The notes under the pieces: model-generated
Seen by the model: the letters and a program-made list of their open reading frames with translations, nothing else
Told to the model about the DNA's origin: nothing
The model's database searches: none
Made by a program: the position numbers and the translations under genes
In this document: piece after piece, positions 43,266 to 50,993 of the stretch
How positions within the stretch are numbered: position 1 is the stretch's first letter
How the letters are laid out: every line of letters starts with the position of its first letter
Assembly: GCF_900491745.1 (NCBI RefSeq)
Contig: NZ_UETR01000018.1
Span: 6,421 to 70,420 of the forward strand
DNA: 64,000 nt
DNA from: Amarolinea aalborgensis
GTDB lineage: Bacteria; Chloroflexota; Anaerolineae; SSC4; Amarolineaceae
Direction of reading: 5' to 3'

Positions 43266-44327
43266 ATGGCAACCGACGACCTGCGCGGCCGTGTGCGCCT
43301 GACCAGCCTGGCCAGTTGCGCGGGCTGAGCGTCGAAACTGGCGCCTGAGGCCCTGGCGCAGGTTCTGCGTCAGCTCGAACCCCTCTTTCCACCCCAGCAG
43401 CACCCCGCCGTGCTGGTTGGACTCAACGCGCCCGATGACGCGGTTGTCTATCAACTCAGCGCCGAACGGGCGCTGATTGCGACGACTGATTTCTTTACGC
43501 CGATTGTGGATGACCCGTACACCTTTGGCGCGATTGCCGCGACCAACGCCATGAGCGATGTCTACGCCATGGGCGGCGAGGTCCTGTTTGCCTTGAATAT
43601 CGCCGCTTTTCCTGAAAGTCTGCCCGCGGAGGTGATCGCGCAGATCCTGCTGGGCGGCGCGGAGAAGGTGCGCAGCGCCGGTTCCCTCATCGTGGGCGGG
43701 CACACGATCAAGAATCCCGAGCCGGTCTATGGCCTGGCTGTGATCGGCGAAGCACACCCGGATCGCATTTTCCGCAAGACCGGCGCGCAGGTGGGAGATG
43801 TGTTGGTGCTCACCAAGCCGTTGGGCACTGGGTTGATCAGCACGGCGCTCAAGCGTGAACAAGCAGACGCCGACGATGTGGAGACGGCCGTCGCCAGCAT
43901 GTTGATCCTCAATCGCAATGCAATGCGCGCCGGCCAGGCCGCGGGCGTGCGCTGCGCCACCGATATTACCGGCTTTGGGCTGCTCGGTCATGCGAGCGAG
44001 ATGGCTGAGGGCAGCGCTGGCGCGCTGCAGATTTCGCTGGCGGCGCTGCCTCTGCTGCCCGGCGCGCGCCGTTACGCGGAGGCGCGCATGGCGCCCGGCG
44101 GCACGCACAGCAACCGCCGCTATTTCAGCCTGCGCGTGCACGCGCCGCCCGAGCTCAGCCAGGCCGACGAAGCGCTTCTGTACGATCCCCAAACCTCTGG
44201 CGGCTTACTCCTGGCCGTGCCGCTGGCGCAGCGGGACGTTTTCTACGAGACCTGCGCGCAGCTCGGTCAGTTGGCCTGGGAAATCGGCCGCGTGGTCGAG
44301 GGCCACGGCGTCCAGGTGACGGCGTAA
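43266..44327 (+). CDS. selD: Selenide, water dikinase SelD with in-frame selenocysteine (UGA)
   Basis: 353 codons with an in-frame TGA at 43326-43328 (codon 21). The reading TSLASCAGUASKLAPEAL places Sec at the catalytic position that is Cys or Sec in known SelD proteins, with the essential Lys at 24 (in ASK). The ATG at 43266 is preceded by TTGGAG and a promoter; reading only from 43410 would lose the active site. Downstream: VGLNAPDDAVVYQLSAERALIATTDFFTPIVDDPYTFGAIAATNAMSDVYAMGG, the ATP/metal-binding core, and GATDITGFGLLGH-like CATDITGFGLLGHASEM. SelD makes selenophosphate from selenide and ATP for Sec-tRNA synthesis. It therefore needs its own product, a feedback feature. Works with selB at 6.9 kb. 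Confidence 0.96.
43347..43376 (+). promoter_or_regulatory. SECIS-like hairpin in selD
   Basis: After the UGA, CTGGCGC (43353-43359) pairs with GCGTCAG (43367-43373), one G-U wobble, loop AGGTTCT; an outer GAG (43347-43349)/CTC (43374-43376) extends the stem past a GCC bulge. 31 nt separate the UGA from the apical loop, inside the range reported for bacterial SECIS elements, and the loop holds GGU as in SelB-binding loops. Confidence 0.75.
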
Positions 44328-44330
44328 ACC

Positions 44331-45212
44331 ATGCGGCCGTCGCTTGGAGTTTCAGCCTGGTGTTTCCACGATGCGCTCTACGCGGGCCGGCTGACCTTGC
44401 ACGACATCCCCGCGGCCGCGGCCGCCCTGGGGTTCGACCTGGTGGAGCTGAATGACCTCTTTTATCCGCCGCCGCGCTTCAGCCGTCTGCGCTACCTGCC
44501 CTGGCGCCTGTGGGGCGCGCTGGTCGGCCGCGACGCCTGGCGCACCTTTCAACGTTCCTGGGTCGGCAGCGCGTCCACGCGGCAACGCCTGCGGACAGCC
44601 TGCGACCAAGCCTCGGTGCGCTGCGCGGCGTTCACCCTGAACAGTGATTTTACGGGCCAGCCGCGCCAGCAGCCGGCTGCGCTGGCCTATGCGGCGGCCG
44701 GCCTGGCGACGACGGCCGCGTTGGGCGCGCCGATCATGCGCGTGACCAGCGACTGCCGCGAGAAGTCGGACGACATGATCACGCCTGGCGTGCTGGAGCG
44801 GGTGATTGATGGGCTGCGTCAAGCGGTCAAGCTGGCGCAGGCGGCGGGCATTCGCTTGGCGCTGGAGAATCACTGGGGCCTGACGACGGAGCCGGCGGCG
44901 ATGCTGCGCGTGGTGCAGGAGGTCAATTCACCCTGGCTGGGCGTCTGCCTCGACCTGGGCAACTTTCCGCCGGCGCAGCGCCTGGCTGGCGTCGAGCTGC
45001 TGGCGCCTTACGCCATTCATGCGCACGCCAAAGCCGGGCAGTTTACGGCCAACGGCGAGGAGACGCAGATTGACTACCGCACGGAGCTGGCGATCCTCAG
45101 CCAGGCGGGCTACCGTGGGCCGTTGGTGATCGAATACGAGGGCGATGGCGATCCGGCCGCCGGCATCCAACGCACGCGTGACCTGGTCATGCGACACTGG
45201 CCGCCGAACTGA
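44331..45212 (+). CDS. Sugar phosphate isomerase/epimerase-like TIM-barrel protein
   Basis: 293 residues beginning 3 bp after selD, probably cotranscribed. AP_endonuc_2-type TIM barrel: LGVSAWCFHDAL, LGFDLVELNDLFYPP, metal-ligand Glu in GIRLALENHWG, Asp in LGVCLDLGNFPP, His/Glu pairs IHAHAKAGQF and GPLVIEYEGDGDP. These enzymes isomerise or epimerise sugars or act on related compounds; the substrate is unknown. No direct link to selenium metabolism can be shown. Its stop codon lies within the first unit of the 217-bp array. Confidence 0.87.
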   Translation: MRPSLGVSAWCFHDALYAGRLTLHDIPAAAAALGFDLVELNDLFYPPPRFSRLRYLPWRLWGALVGRDAWRTFQRSWVGSASTRQRLRTACDQASVRCAAFTLNSDFTGQPRQQPAALAYAAAGLATTAALGAPIMRVTSDCREKSDDMITPGVLERVIDGLRQAVKLAQAAGIRLALENHWGLTTEPAAMLRVVQEVNSPWLGVCLDLGNFPPAQRLAGVELLAPYAIHAHAKAGQFTANGEETQIDYRTELAILSQAGYRGPLVIEYEGDGDPAAGIQRTRDLVMRHWPPN

Positions 45213-45917
45213 TGTCCACGAATCCCTGCGAGGGTTGGTTGTCATAGAACCAACCTTGCGAAGGCCCGCCGGGTAAGGGGCTGGCGTTGGAGAGACCGAT
45301 TTCGGTTTGCCCGATGATGTCTGGCGCAGTCAGCCCTCGCAAGGGGATGGCGCGGCCGTCCCCCTCGCAGGGCTGCGACGAGCTGCCAAACTTAGAGGCG
45401 CGCAACGCCGCCGCGCGCCGCCGAACTGATGTCCACGAATCCCTGCGAGGGTTGGTCGCCGCAGGGTCAACCTTGCGAAGGCCCGCCGGGTAAGGGGCTG
45501 GCGCCGGAGAGACCGATTTCGGCTTGCCCGATGATGTCTGGCGCAGTCAGCCTTCGTAAGGGGATGGCGCGGCCGTCCCCCTCGCAGGGCTGCGACGAGC
45601 TGCCAAACTTAGAGGCGCGCAACGCCGCCGCGCGCCACCGAACTGATGTCCACGAATCCCTGCGAGGGTTGGTCGCCGCAGGGTCAACCTTGCGAAGGCC
45701 CGCCGGGTAAGGGGCTGGCGCCGGAGAGACCGATTTCGGCTTGCCCGATGATGTCTGGCGCAGTCAGCCTTCGCAAGGGGATGGCGCGGCCGTCCCCCTC
45801 GCAGGGCTGCGACGAGCTGCCAAACTCAGAGGCGCGCAACGTCGCCGCGCGCCGTCTAACTGATGTCCACGAATCCCTGCGAGGGTTGGTCGCCGCAGGG
45901 TCAACCTTGCGAAGGCC
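45211..45917. repeat. 217-bp tandem array (3 full units plus a 56-bp partial)
   Basis: Units start at 45211, 45428, 45645 and 45862, an exact 217-bp period with only scattered substitutions. Each unit has two stem-loop regions: GGTTGGTT/AACCAACC in unit 1 (reduced to GGTTG/CAACC in later units) and CAGCCCT...AGGGCTG with an inner GGGGA/TCCCC stem. 217 is not divisible by three, so the open 93-residue frames are by-products. The convergent TIM-barrel and folKP genes both end inside the array. Too long and too few for CRISPR. Confidence 0.9.
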
Positions 45918-47355
45918 TCAACCATAATGGTCTCACGATAGCATCGGTCATACGCGCCACGCGCGCCATCGGCAGCACGTCGTGCACGCGCACGATGTCC
46001 GCGCCGCGCACGATGCTGACCGCCACCGCGGCCGCCGTGCCTTCGACGCGCTGGTCGGGCGGCAGGTTGAGGGTGTAGCCAATGAAGGATTTGCGCGACG
46101 GCCCCACCAGCACCGGAAAGCCCATCGCCTTGATGGCGTCGGTGCGGTTGAGCAGCGCAAGATTCTGCTCGCGGGTCTTGCCAAAGCCGATGCCAGGGTC
46201 CAGGATGATCTGGTCATCGCGAATCCCCGCCTGGCGCGCCAACGCCACCGAAAACGCCAATTCCTGCTGAATGTCGCCCAGGAGATCGTTGTACTGCACA
46301 CCGACATAGCGTCCGCCCAGGCGGGCTTCCTGGCTGGCGTCTTTGGGCTGGCTGCGATTGTGCATCAACACCACGGGCACGCGCGCCTGTGCAATCACGG
46401 CCGCCAGGTCAGGATCGAGCCGCAAACCCCAGACATCGTTCACCACGCGTGCGCCGGCCTGCAGCGCCGCCGCGGCCACCACGGCTTTGCTGGTATCCAC
46501 GGAGATCGGCAGCGGGACGCGCGCAGCCAGGCCTTCAATCACCGGCAGAATGCGCTGCATTTCAGTCTGCGCGTCCACCGGGCTGGAGCCGGGGCGGGTG
46601 CTTTCACCGCCGACATCGAGAATGTCCGCGCCCTCCGCGTAGAAGCGTTCGCCCTGGCTGATCGCGGCTTCGATCCAGGCGGCCGCATCCGCATCTGTGC
46701 GCGCCAGGCCATCGCCCGAAAAACTGTCGGGCGTGGCATTGATGATGCCCATGACGTAGGTGCGGCGGCCCCAGGCAAAAGGCGCAGCCTGCGCCGGCCG
46801 CCAGGCAAAGGGATTGAGGGGCGCCGCTTCGGCGGCGAGGTCAATCGAGCCAACCGCCATGATGGCGTCACGGTTCACCTGGCTAAGCAGATGGTCTATC
46901 GTGACCCCGAGGAGAGGATGAACGACGTGCGGCGCGATCTCGGCCAGCGGTACTAATACGAAGGCCCGTTCGTGTAGCCGCGGATGCGGCAACACCAGGG
47001 CCTCGCTGTCGTGCACCAGGTTGTTGTACTCAAGGTTGTTGTACACCAGGTCATTGTACAGCAGGATGTCAATGTCAATCAGCCGCGGCCCGTAGCGTTC
47101 CGCCGGCTGGCGTCCCATGCCCTGCTCGATCTGCTTGGCAAAGGCCAGCAGCGCGCCTGGCGTCAAGGCGGTCGCGCCGCGCAGCGCCAGGTTGTAAAAG
47201 GCTGGCTGCTCGGTCACGCCCCAGGGCGGCGTTTCGTAGACCGAGGAGAGCGCTTCGATGGCCACCGCCTGGCCGAGGCGCTGCAAGGCTTGCACCAGGT
47301 TGGCGCGGCGGTCGCCCAGGTTGCTGCCGAGGGCCAGGAAAACAGAAGCCGCCAT
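45901..47355 (-). CDS. folKP: Bifunctional FolK-FolP (HPPK-dihydropteroate synthase)
   Basis: About 484 residues from ATG 47355, 4 bp after the lexA stop. Residues 1-165: HPPK, with FLALGSNLGDRRANL and YGPRLIDIDILLYND. An odd local duplication (LVYNNLEYNNLVHDS) follows the last motif. Residues about 200-480: DHPS, with VMGIINATPDSFSGDG, ILDVGGESTRPGS, VNDVWG, DPGIGFGKT and VGPSRKSFIG. Together they attach pyrophosphate to hydroxymethyl-dihydropterin and condense it with para-aminobenzoate, two successive folate steps. Fusion is known in other organisms. The final residues (WLRPSQG) come from the tandem-array sequence, so the original end was replaced. Confidence 0.94.
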   Translation of the reverse strand: MAASVFLALGSNLGDRRANLVQALQRLGQAVAIEALSSVYETPPWGVTEQPAFYNLALRGATALTPGALLAFAKQIEQGMGRQPAERYGPRLIDIDILLYNDLVYNNLEYNNLVHDSEALVLPHPRLHERAFVLVPLAEIAPHVVHPLLGVTIDHLLSQVNRDAIMAVGSIDLAAEAAPLNPFAWRPAQAAPFAWGRRTYVMGIINATPDSFSGDGLARTDADAAAWIEAAISQGERFYAEGADILDVGGESTRPGSSPVDAQTEMQRILPVIEGLAARVPLPISVDTSKAVVAAAALQAGARVVNDVWGLRLDPDLAAVIAQARVPVVLMHNRSQPKDASQEARLGGRYVGVQYNDLLGDIQQELAFSVALARQAGIRDDQIILDPGIGFGKTREQNLALLNRTDAIKAMGFPVLVGPSRKSFIGYTLNLPPDQRVEGTAAAVAVSIVRGADIVRVHDVLPMARVARMTDAIVRPLWLRPSQG

Positions 47356-47359
47356 CGGC

Positions 47360-48013
47360 CTAGTCCAATTGGCGGATGATGGCAATCACCTTGCCCTGGA
47401 TCTCCACCTGGTCCGCGGGGAAGATCAACGGCGCGTAGGCCGGATTGGCCGGCTGCAGGCGTACGTTGCGGCCCTCGCGGTAGAAATACTTCAACGTGGT
47501 TTCGCTGCGCTCTGGCAGCCAGGCCGCGACCATTTCACCGCTCTCCGCGACGCGCTGGCTGCGCAGCACGACCAGGTCGCCGTCATGCACGAGCGCGTCA
47601 ATCATCGAGTCGCCGCGTACGCGCAGGGCATAGACATTCTCCGGCTCGCGCACGATGTCGCGGGTCAGCTCGATGGTGTCGGTGACTACGGGCGCCTCCG
47701 CCAGGTCGGGCCGCATGATGGGCGCGCCCGCGGTGATCGTGCCGTAGAGCGGGACGCGCACGCCCGTGGCGCTGAGGAGCACATCCACCGGCTCGTGGCG
47801 CAGACGAATGCCCCGCGAGCTCTTGGCGTCGCGTTCGAGAATGCCGAATTCAGCCAGCTTGGACAGGTTATACTTCACCACGGAGGTGGAACTGATGTCG
47901 GCGGCCTCGCCAATCTCCCGAATGGTGGGTGGGTAGCTGTATTCGCTGATGTAATGGTGAATGAAATCAACGATACGCTGTTGACGTTGTGACAGATTGA
48001 TGGACAGACTCAT
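47360..48013 (-). CDS. lexA: SOS repressor LexA
   Basis: 217 residues. Winged helix-turn-helix (LSQRQQRIVDFIHHYISEYSYPPTIREIGEAADISSTSVVKYNLSKL). Autocleavage site TAGAP (Ala95-Gly96), catalytic Ser136 in VRGDSMIDALVHDGD and Lys175 in ETTLKYFYREG. LexA represses SOS genes until RecA filaments trigger self-cleavage. Its promoter carries two probable LexA boxes. folKP follows after 4 bp and would be derepressed along with it. Confidence 0.96.
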   Translation of the reverse strand: MSLSINLSQRQQRIVDFIHHYISEYSYPPTIREIGEAADISSTSVVKYNLSKLAEFGILERDAKSSRGIRLRHEPVDVLLSATGVRVPLYGTITAGAPIMRPDLAEAPVVTDTIELTRDIVREPENVYALRVRGDSMIDALVHDGDLVVLRSQRVAESGEMVAAWLPERSETTLKYFYREGRNVRLQPANPAYAPLIFPADQVEIQGKVIAIIRQLD

Positions 48014-48074
48014 CGTGCCTCCTTGTGACCCGCATGGCGCCGCTGGATGGGCGCTTCTATAACGGTTAGCAATA

Positions 48075-48120
48075 GAAAATGTGTTCGTATCTATTGTAGC
48101 ACGATTGTTCTATCTGTCAA
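48075..48120 (-). promoter_or_regulatory. lexA promoter with two probable LexA boxes
   Basis: Minus strand TTGACA (48120-48115), 16 bp, TACAAT (48098-48093). Two near matches to GAAC-N4-GTTC: GCACGATTGTTC (48099-48110), lying between the -35 and -10, and GAAAATGTGTTC (48075-48086), just past the start point. Each differs from the consensus at one arm position. The placement predicts autorepression. Confidence 0.65.
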
Positions 48121-48191
48121 ATTACCCAAAGTATCCCAAATAGCAGGCTTTTATCCCAAAGTCCGCAGGTCAAGCTTATCAAGGTGGACTT

Positions 48192-49637
48192 TCACTGGCA
48201 GGGTACTGGCCAGGGGCCGAGTGTGCAGAGAGAGCGACCGAAGAAGGTCGCCGTGGCCGAAAAACTGCGCAAGCGCACCGCGGTCGGCGCGCCCACGCAG
48301 ACTTCGGGGCTGTAGGCGCTCCACCATTCGTTGGCAAAATAGAAAATGGGCCGCGCCGTGAACGTGCGCACAACGAAACAATAGAGATTCGCGGGCGGCA
48401 GATCAGCGGCCGCATAATGGTCGGTCGCCCTGTCAGGCGTCGTGCCATGCACCACATAAGGCCCGCCGGGCGCTGTCGCATAATTGACCTCATAAAAGCC
48501 TTCTTCCCACCACAGGTGCGGAATCGGCGTCCAGGTCAGGGTTACGCTTTGGCTGGCGACCAGGGTGGCCTGTACATTGCTCGGCGGCACCGTCTGGGTG
48601 TACTCCCACCCTGGATCCACCGTGTTGAGCCACGCAATCACCGTTGGATCGGTGGGCGTCATCATGTTGTAGTCCACACTGAGCGACAGGTACGGTGGCT
48701 GCATCAGTTCAGCCGGAACCTCGCCCGACAACTGATTGTCGCTTAGTTCGAGTCCGCCCAGACTGCTCATGTTAGCCAGTTCGGGTGGAATCGAGCCGCT
48801 CAGATGATTGCTGGACAGGATCACGTCATGAACGTTGGTGAGTTGACCCAGTTCCGGAGGGATCGGTCCGCTCAAGTGATTGGAGTTTAGAGAGAGGTAT
48901 TCCAGGTTGGTCAGATTCCCGAATGTGGCCGGAATGGCGCCTTGCAGCTGGTTGCGATAGAGCAAGAGCGAATGTAGATTGTGCAGATTGCCCAGTTCGG
49001 GGGGAAGCTCTCCGCTCATAAAGCACAACTCGATCGCAAGGAGTTCCAGGTTGGGCAGGTTCCCCAGGGTTGGCGGAATCGGTCCGCTCAGCAGATTCTC
49101 GGAGAGTGCAAGCTCCTGCAGATTCACCAGGTTGCCCAATTCTGGCGGGATCGAGCCGCTCAGGTGACTATTGGCTAAGCTCAGGCGGTTGAGGTTCTTC
49201 AAGTTGCCCAAAGTGGCTGGAATGTTGCCAGTGAGTCCAGTACCATACAACCGGAGTACGTACAGTCCGGTCAGGTCACCCAATTCTGGCGGCAGGGCGC
49301 CTTGTATGTTTCTCCCTCCGAGGACGAGCAAGCCAACGCGCCCCTCGACGCAGGTTACTCCGCCCCAGGTGCAAGGAGTGTTCGTCTGCAGCCAACCCAA
49401 GGAACTTCCCCACTGCACGCCGTTGGTGCTGTTGTACAAAGCCACGAGCGCCTGACAATCGGCAAGCGGAATCTGGGTCACCTCCTTGCAGGAGAAATCG
49501 TGCGGCGTTGCCTCAGAAGGTACATCACCCGCATGGGCGAGCCCTACCGTGACCAGGAGCACCGCCAGGCATGAGATCGCGACCGCGATGATCTTGATCG
49601 CGAATCGCCCTTGCTCCGTGTTGTTCGTATCTGTCAT
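48192..49637 (-). CDS. Secreted leucine-rich-repeat protein
   Basis: About 481 residues. GGAGG precedes the ATG pair at 49640/49637. Signal peptide (IIAVAISCLAVLLVTVGLAHA). CQALVALYNSTNGVQWGSSLGWL is the plant-type LRR N-cap. Ten repeats of the form NLNRLSLANSHLSGSIPPELGNL, the plant-like LRR class, follow (about 100-330). A C-terminal fibronectin-III-like domain (PPSNVQATLVASQSVTLTWTPIP) precedes a Cys-containing tail. Likely extracellular protein-protein or glycan contact. The plant-like LRR type in bacteria often marks surface proteins of environmental lineages. Confidence 0.9.
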   Translation of the reverse strand: MTDTNNTEQGRFAIKIIAVAISCLAVLLVTVGLAHAGDVPSEATPHDFSCKEVTQIPLADCQALVALYNSTNGVQWGSSLGWLQTNTPCTWGGVTCVEGRVGLLVLGGRNIQGALPPELGDLTGLYVLRLYGTGLTGNIPATLGNLKNLNRLSLANSHLSGSIPPELGNLVNLQELALSENLLSGPIPPTLGNLPNLELLAIELCFMSGELPPELGNLHNLHSLLLYRNQLQGAIPATFGNLTNLEYLSLNSNHLSGPIPPELGQLTNVHDVILSSNHLSGSIPPELANMSSLGGLELSDNQLSGEVPAELMQPPYLSLSVDYNMMTPTDPTVIAWLNTVDPGWEYTQTVPPSNVQATLVASQSVTLTWTPIPHLWWEEGFYEVNYATAPGGPYVVHGTTPDRATDHYAAADLPPANLYCFVVRTFTARPIFYFANEWWSAYSPEVCVGAPTAVRLRSFSATATFFGRSLCTLGPWPVPCQ

Positions 49638-49640
49638 CAT

Positions 49641-50007
49641 CGGCCTCCATGACCTCTCCATAGCGATTGATTCGATTATTCGATGAACGCAAGCGGGAGT
49701 GGAAAAGCGAAATCAACACGGTGGGAATCCTGTGTGTCCAATCTGTGCGGAAACAAAAAAGCCGCTTCAATGCCAGGTGAACGACCAGCATTTGCAGCGA
49801 CCTCCGGGACTCTTTCACCGCTGTCAGGGTCACAGCACGACAAAAGAATAAGCGTAAAAAACTGTCTCAATTTTACTCAACCCGCCAACGATACGCCATG
49901 ATAAGCATCATGTCGGCTCTGATTGTATGGCGCTGGCGCGGACAGAGCAACTATACCGATGCCCATAATCGTGATGATTGTGCGATCCCGCCATCCCGCC
50001 GACTCGA
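49641..50007. other. Intergenic region, no gene recognised
   Basis: AT-richer than neighbouring DNA near 49750 and 49850. No ORF with a ribosome binding site and no clear terminator. The lower half approaches the rsfS promoter. Confidence 0.35.
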
Positions 50008-50036
50008 TTGCACAAAGCCGCGCTTTATGCTACAAT
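50008..50036 (+). promoter_or_regulatory. Promoter of rsfS
   Basis: TTGCAC (50008-50013), 17 bp, TACAAT (50031-50036), about 46 bp upstream of the predicted start. Confidence 0.6.
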
Positions 50037-50081
50037 CGCATTAAGATTTTATGTACGTCTTATGTGACAGGAGGTTGATTT

Positions 50082-50426
50082 CTGAACTCAACGACATTTG
50101 CTCGCCATTTGGTGGAGCTGGCTGCGGACAAGCAGGCTGAGGATATTGTGCTGCTAGACCTGGCGAAGGTGTCCGTGCTGGCCGATTACTTTATTATTGC
50201 GACGGCAAACTCCGAACGGCAGATCAAGGCCATCACCGATTATGCCCAGGCGGAGAGCGAAAAGGACGACCGTAAGGCCCTGCACGTGGAGGGCGACACC
50301 AATTCGGGCTGGGTGCTGCTCGATTACGGGGATGTGGTCGTGCACGTGATGTCGCCCACGCAGCGCGCCTACTACCGGCTGGAAGAGTTGTGGCGACAGG
50401 CGCCGATGGTGCTGAAGATACAGTAG
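50082..50426 (+). CDS. rsfS: Ribosomal silencing factor RsfS
   Basis: 114 residues if started at CTG 50082: NSTTFARHLVELAADKQAEDIVLLDLAK, matching the normal N-terminus of RsfS. AGGAGG lies 7 nt before this CTG, while a stop is two codons upstream and the next candidates (TTG 50109) have no ribosome binding site and cut conserved residues. Conserved core: VSVLADYFIIATANSERQIKAI, HVEGDTNSGWVLLDYGDVVVHVMSPTQRAYYRLEELW. RsfS binds L14 and blocks 30S-50S joining in starvation. The non-standard CTG initiation is an inference from spacing and homology. Confidence 0.88.
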   Translation: MNSTTFARHLVELAADKQAEDIVLLDLAKVSVLADYFIIATANSERQIKAITDYAQAESEKDDRKALHVEGDTNSGWVLLDYGDVVVHVMSPTQRAYYRLEELWRQAPMVLKIQ

Positions 50427-50993
50427 GCGTTCATCACGCCTGTCTCCTGGTAGGCCTTGTGGGATAGTGCTGCCTCTCTTGCGCCTGTGGGCAAACCGTC
50501 TGATCTTCGTGTCATAGGCGCCATTCAGCCGTGAAGCCGACGAGATAGAATCGGTTGGACTTCACGCTCGCATTCGATAGTCCCAGGACTGGGGCATCGC
50601 TGCCATCATCATAGCACTGCCTTCCGTGAAGAGCACGTCAACCGCAGTCTTTCAGAGAGAAGACTGCGGCTTTGTTGTTTTCCACGTTTCCAATTAACGC
50701 ACCCTCCCTTGAGCGCCTTTGGGCAGAAGCCGGCTTTACGCCGAATCCGGCTTAGCGCGACGCCATCCTGCATATCGCCCAGCACGTACCTGCACGCGGC
50801 CAGCCAAGTAGCGGGGGTCCGCTTTCGGGAGTATTTCGACGATTTCGGCGATGATGTGAAGCAGGGGTGCTGGTCACAATCGTCGAGCCGCTGATGCTGC
50901 GGTTGCGGTCTATTGGTTGACTTATCGGACGTTCCGCGTGATAATGAGCAACCAGTGGTTTCACCCCGTTTTGGACTGTGAGGAGAGGCTTCG
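50427..50993. other. Long intergenic region with a terminator
   Basis: 567 bp with no convincing gene. Contains the terminator at 50642-50682. The stretch 50690-50993 holds only short shadow frames. It separates rsfS from the accessory ATPase region. Confidence 0.4.
50642..50682 (+). terminator. Intrinsic terminator
   Basis: CCGCAGTCTT (50642-50651), 8-nt loop, AAGACTGCGG (50660-50669), then a T-rich tail to 50682. Perfect 10-bp stem. It could close the rsfS transcript, though it is 215 bp downstream. Confidence 0.7.

Noticed and set aside
43410..44327. selD starting at 43410
   Set aside because: This start omits the catalytic region. The same frame continues upstream through UGA to a good start with a promoter.
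45211..45917. CRISPR array
   Set aside because: Units are 217 bp with near-identical interior, no short repeat alternating with unique spacers, and no cas genes.
45429..45927. Two 93-residue frames (45429-45710, 45646-45927), plus shorter ones, repeated in the 217-bp array
   Set aside because: They are the same frame recurring with the DNA repeat. No ribosome binding site is conserved, 217 is not a multiple of 3, and the product lacks protein-like composition.
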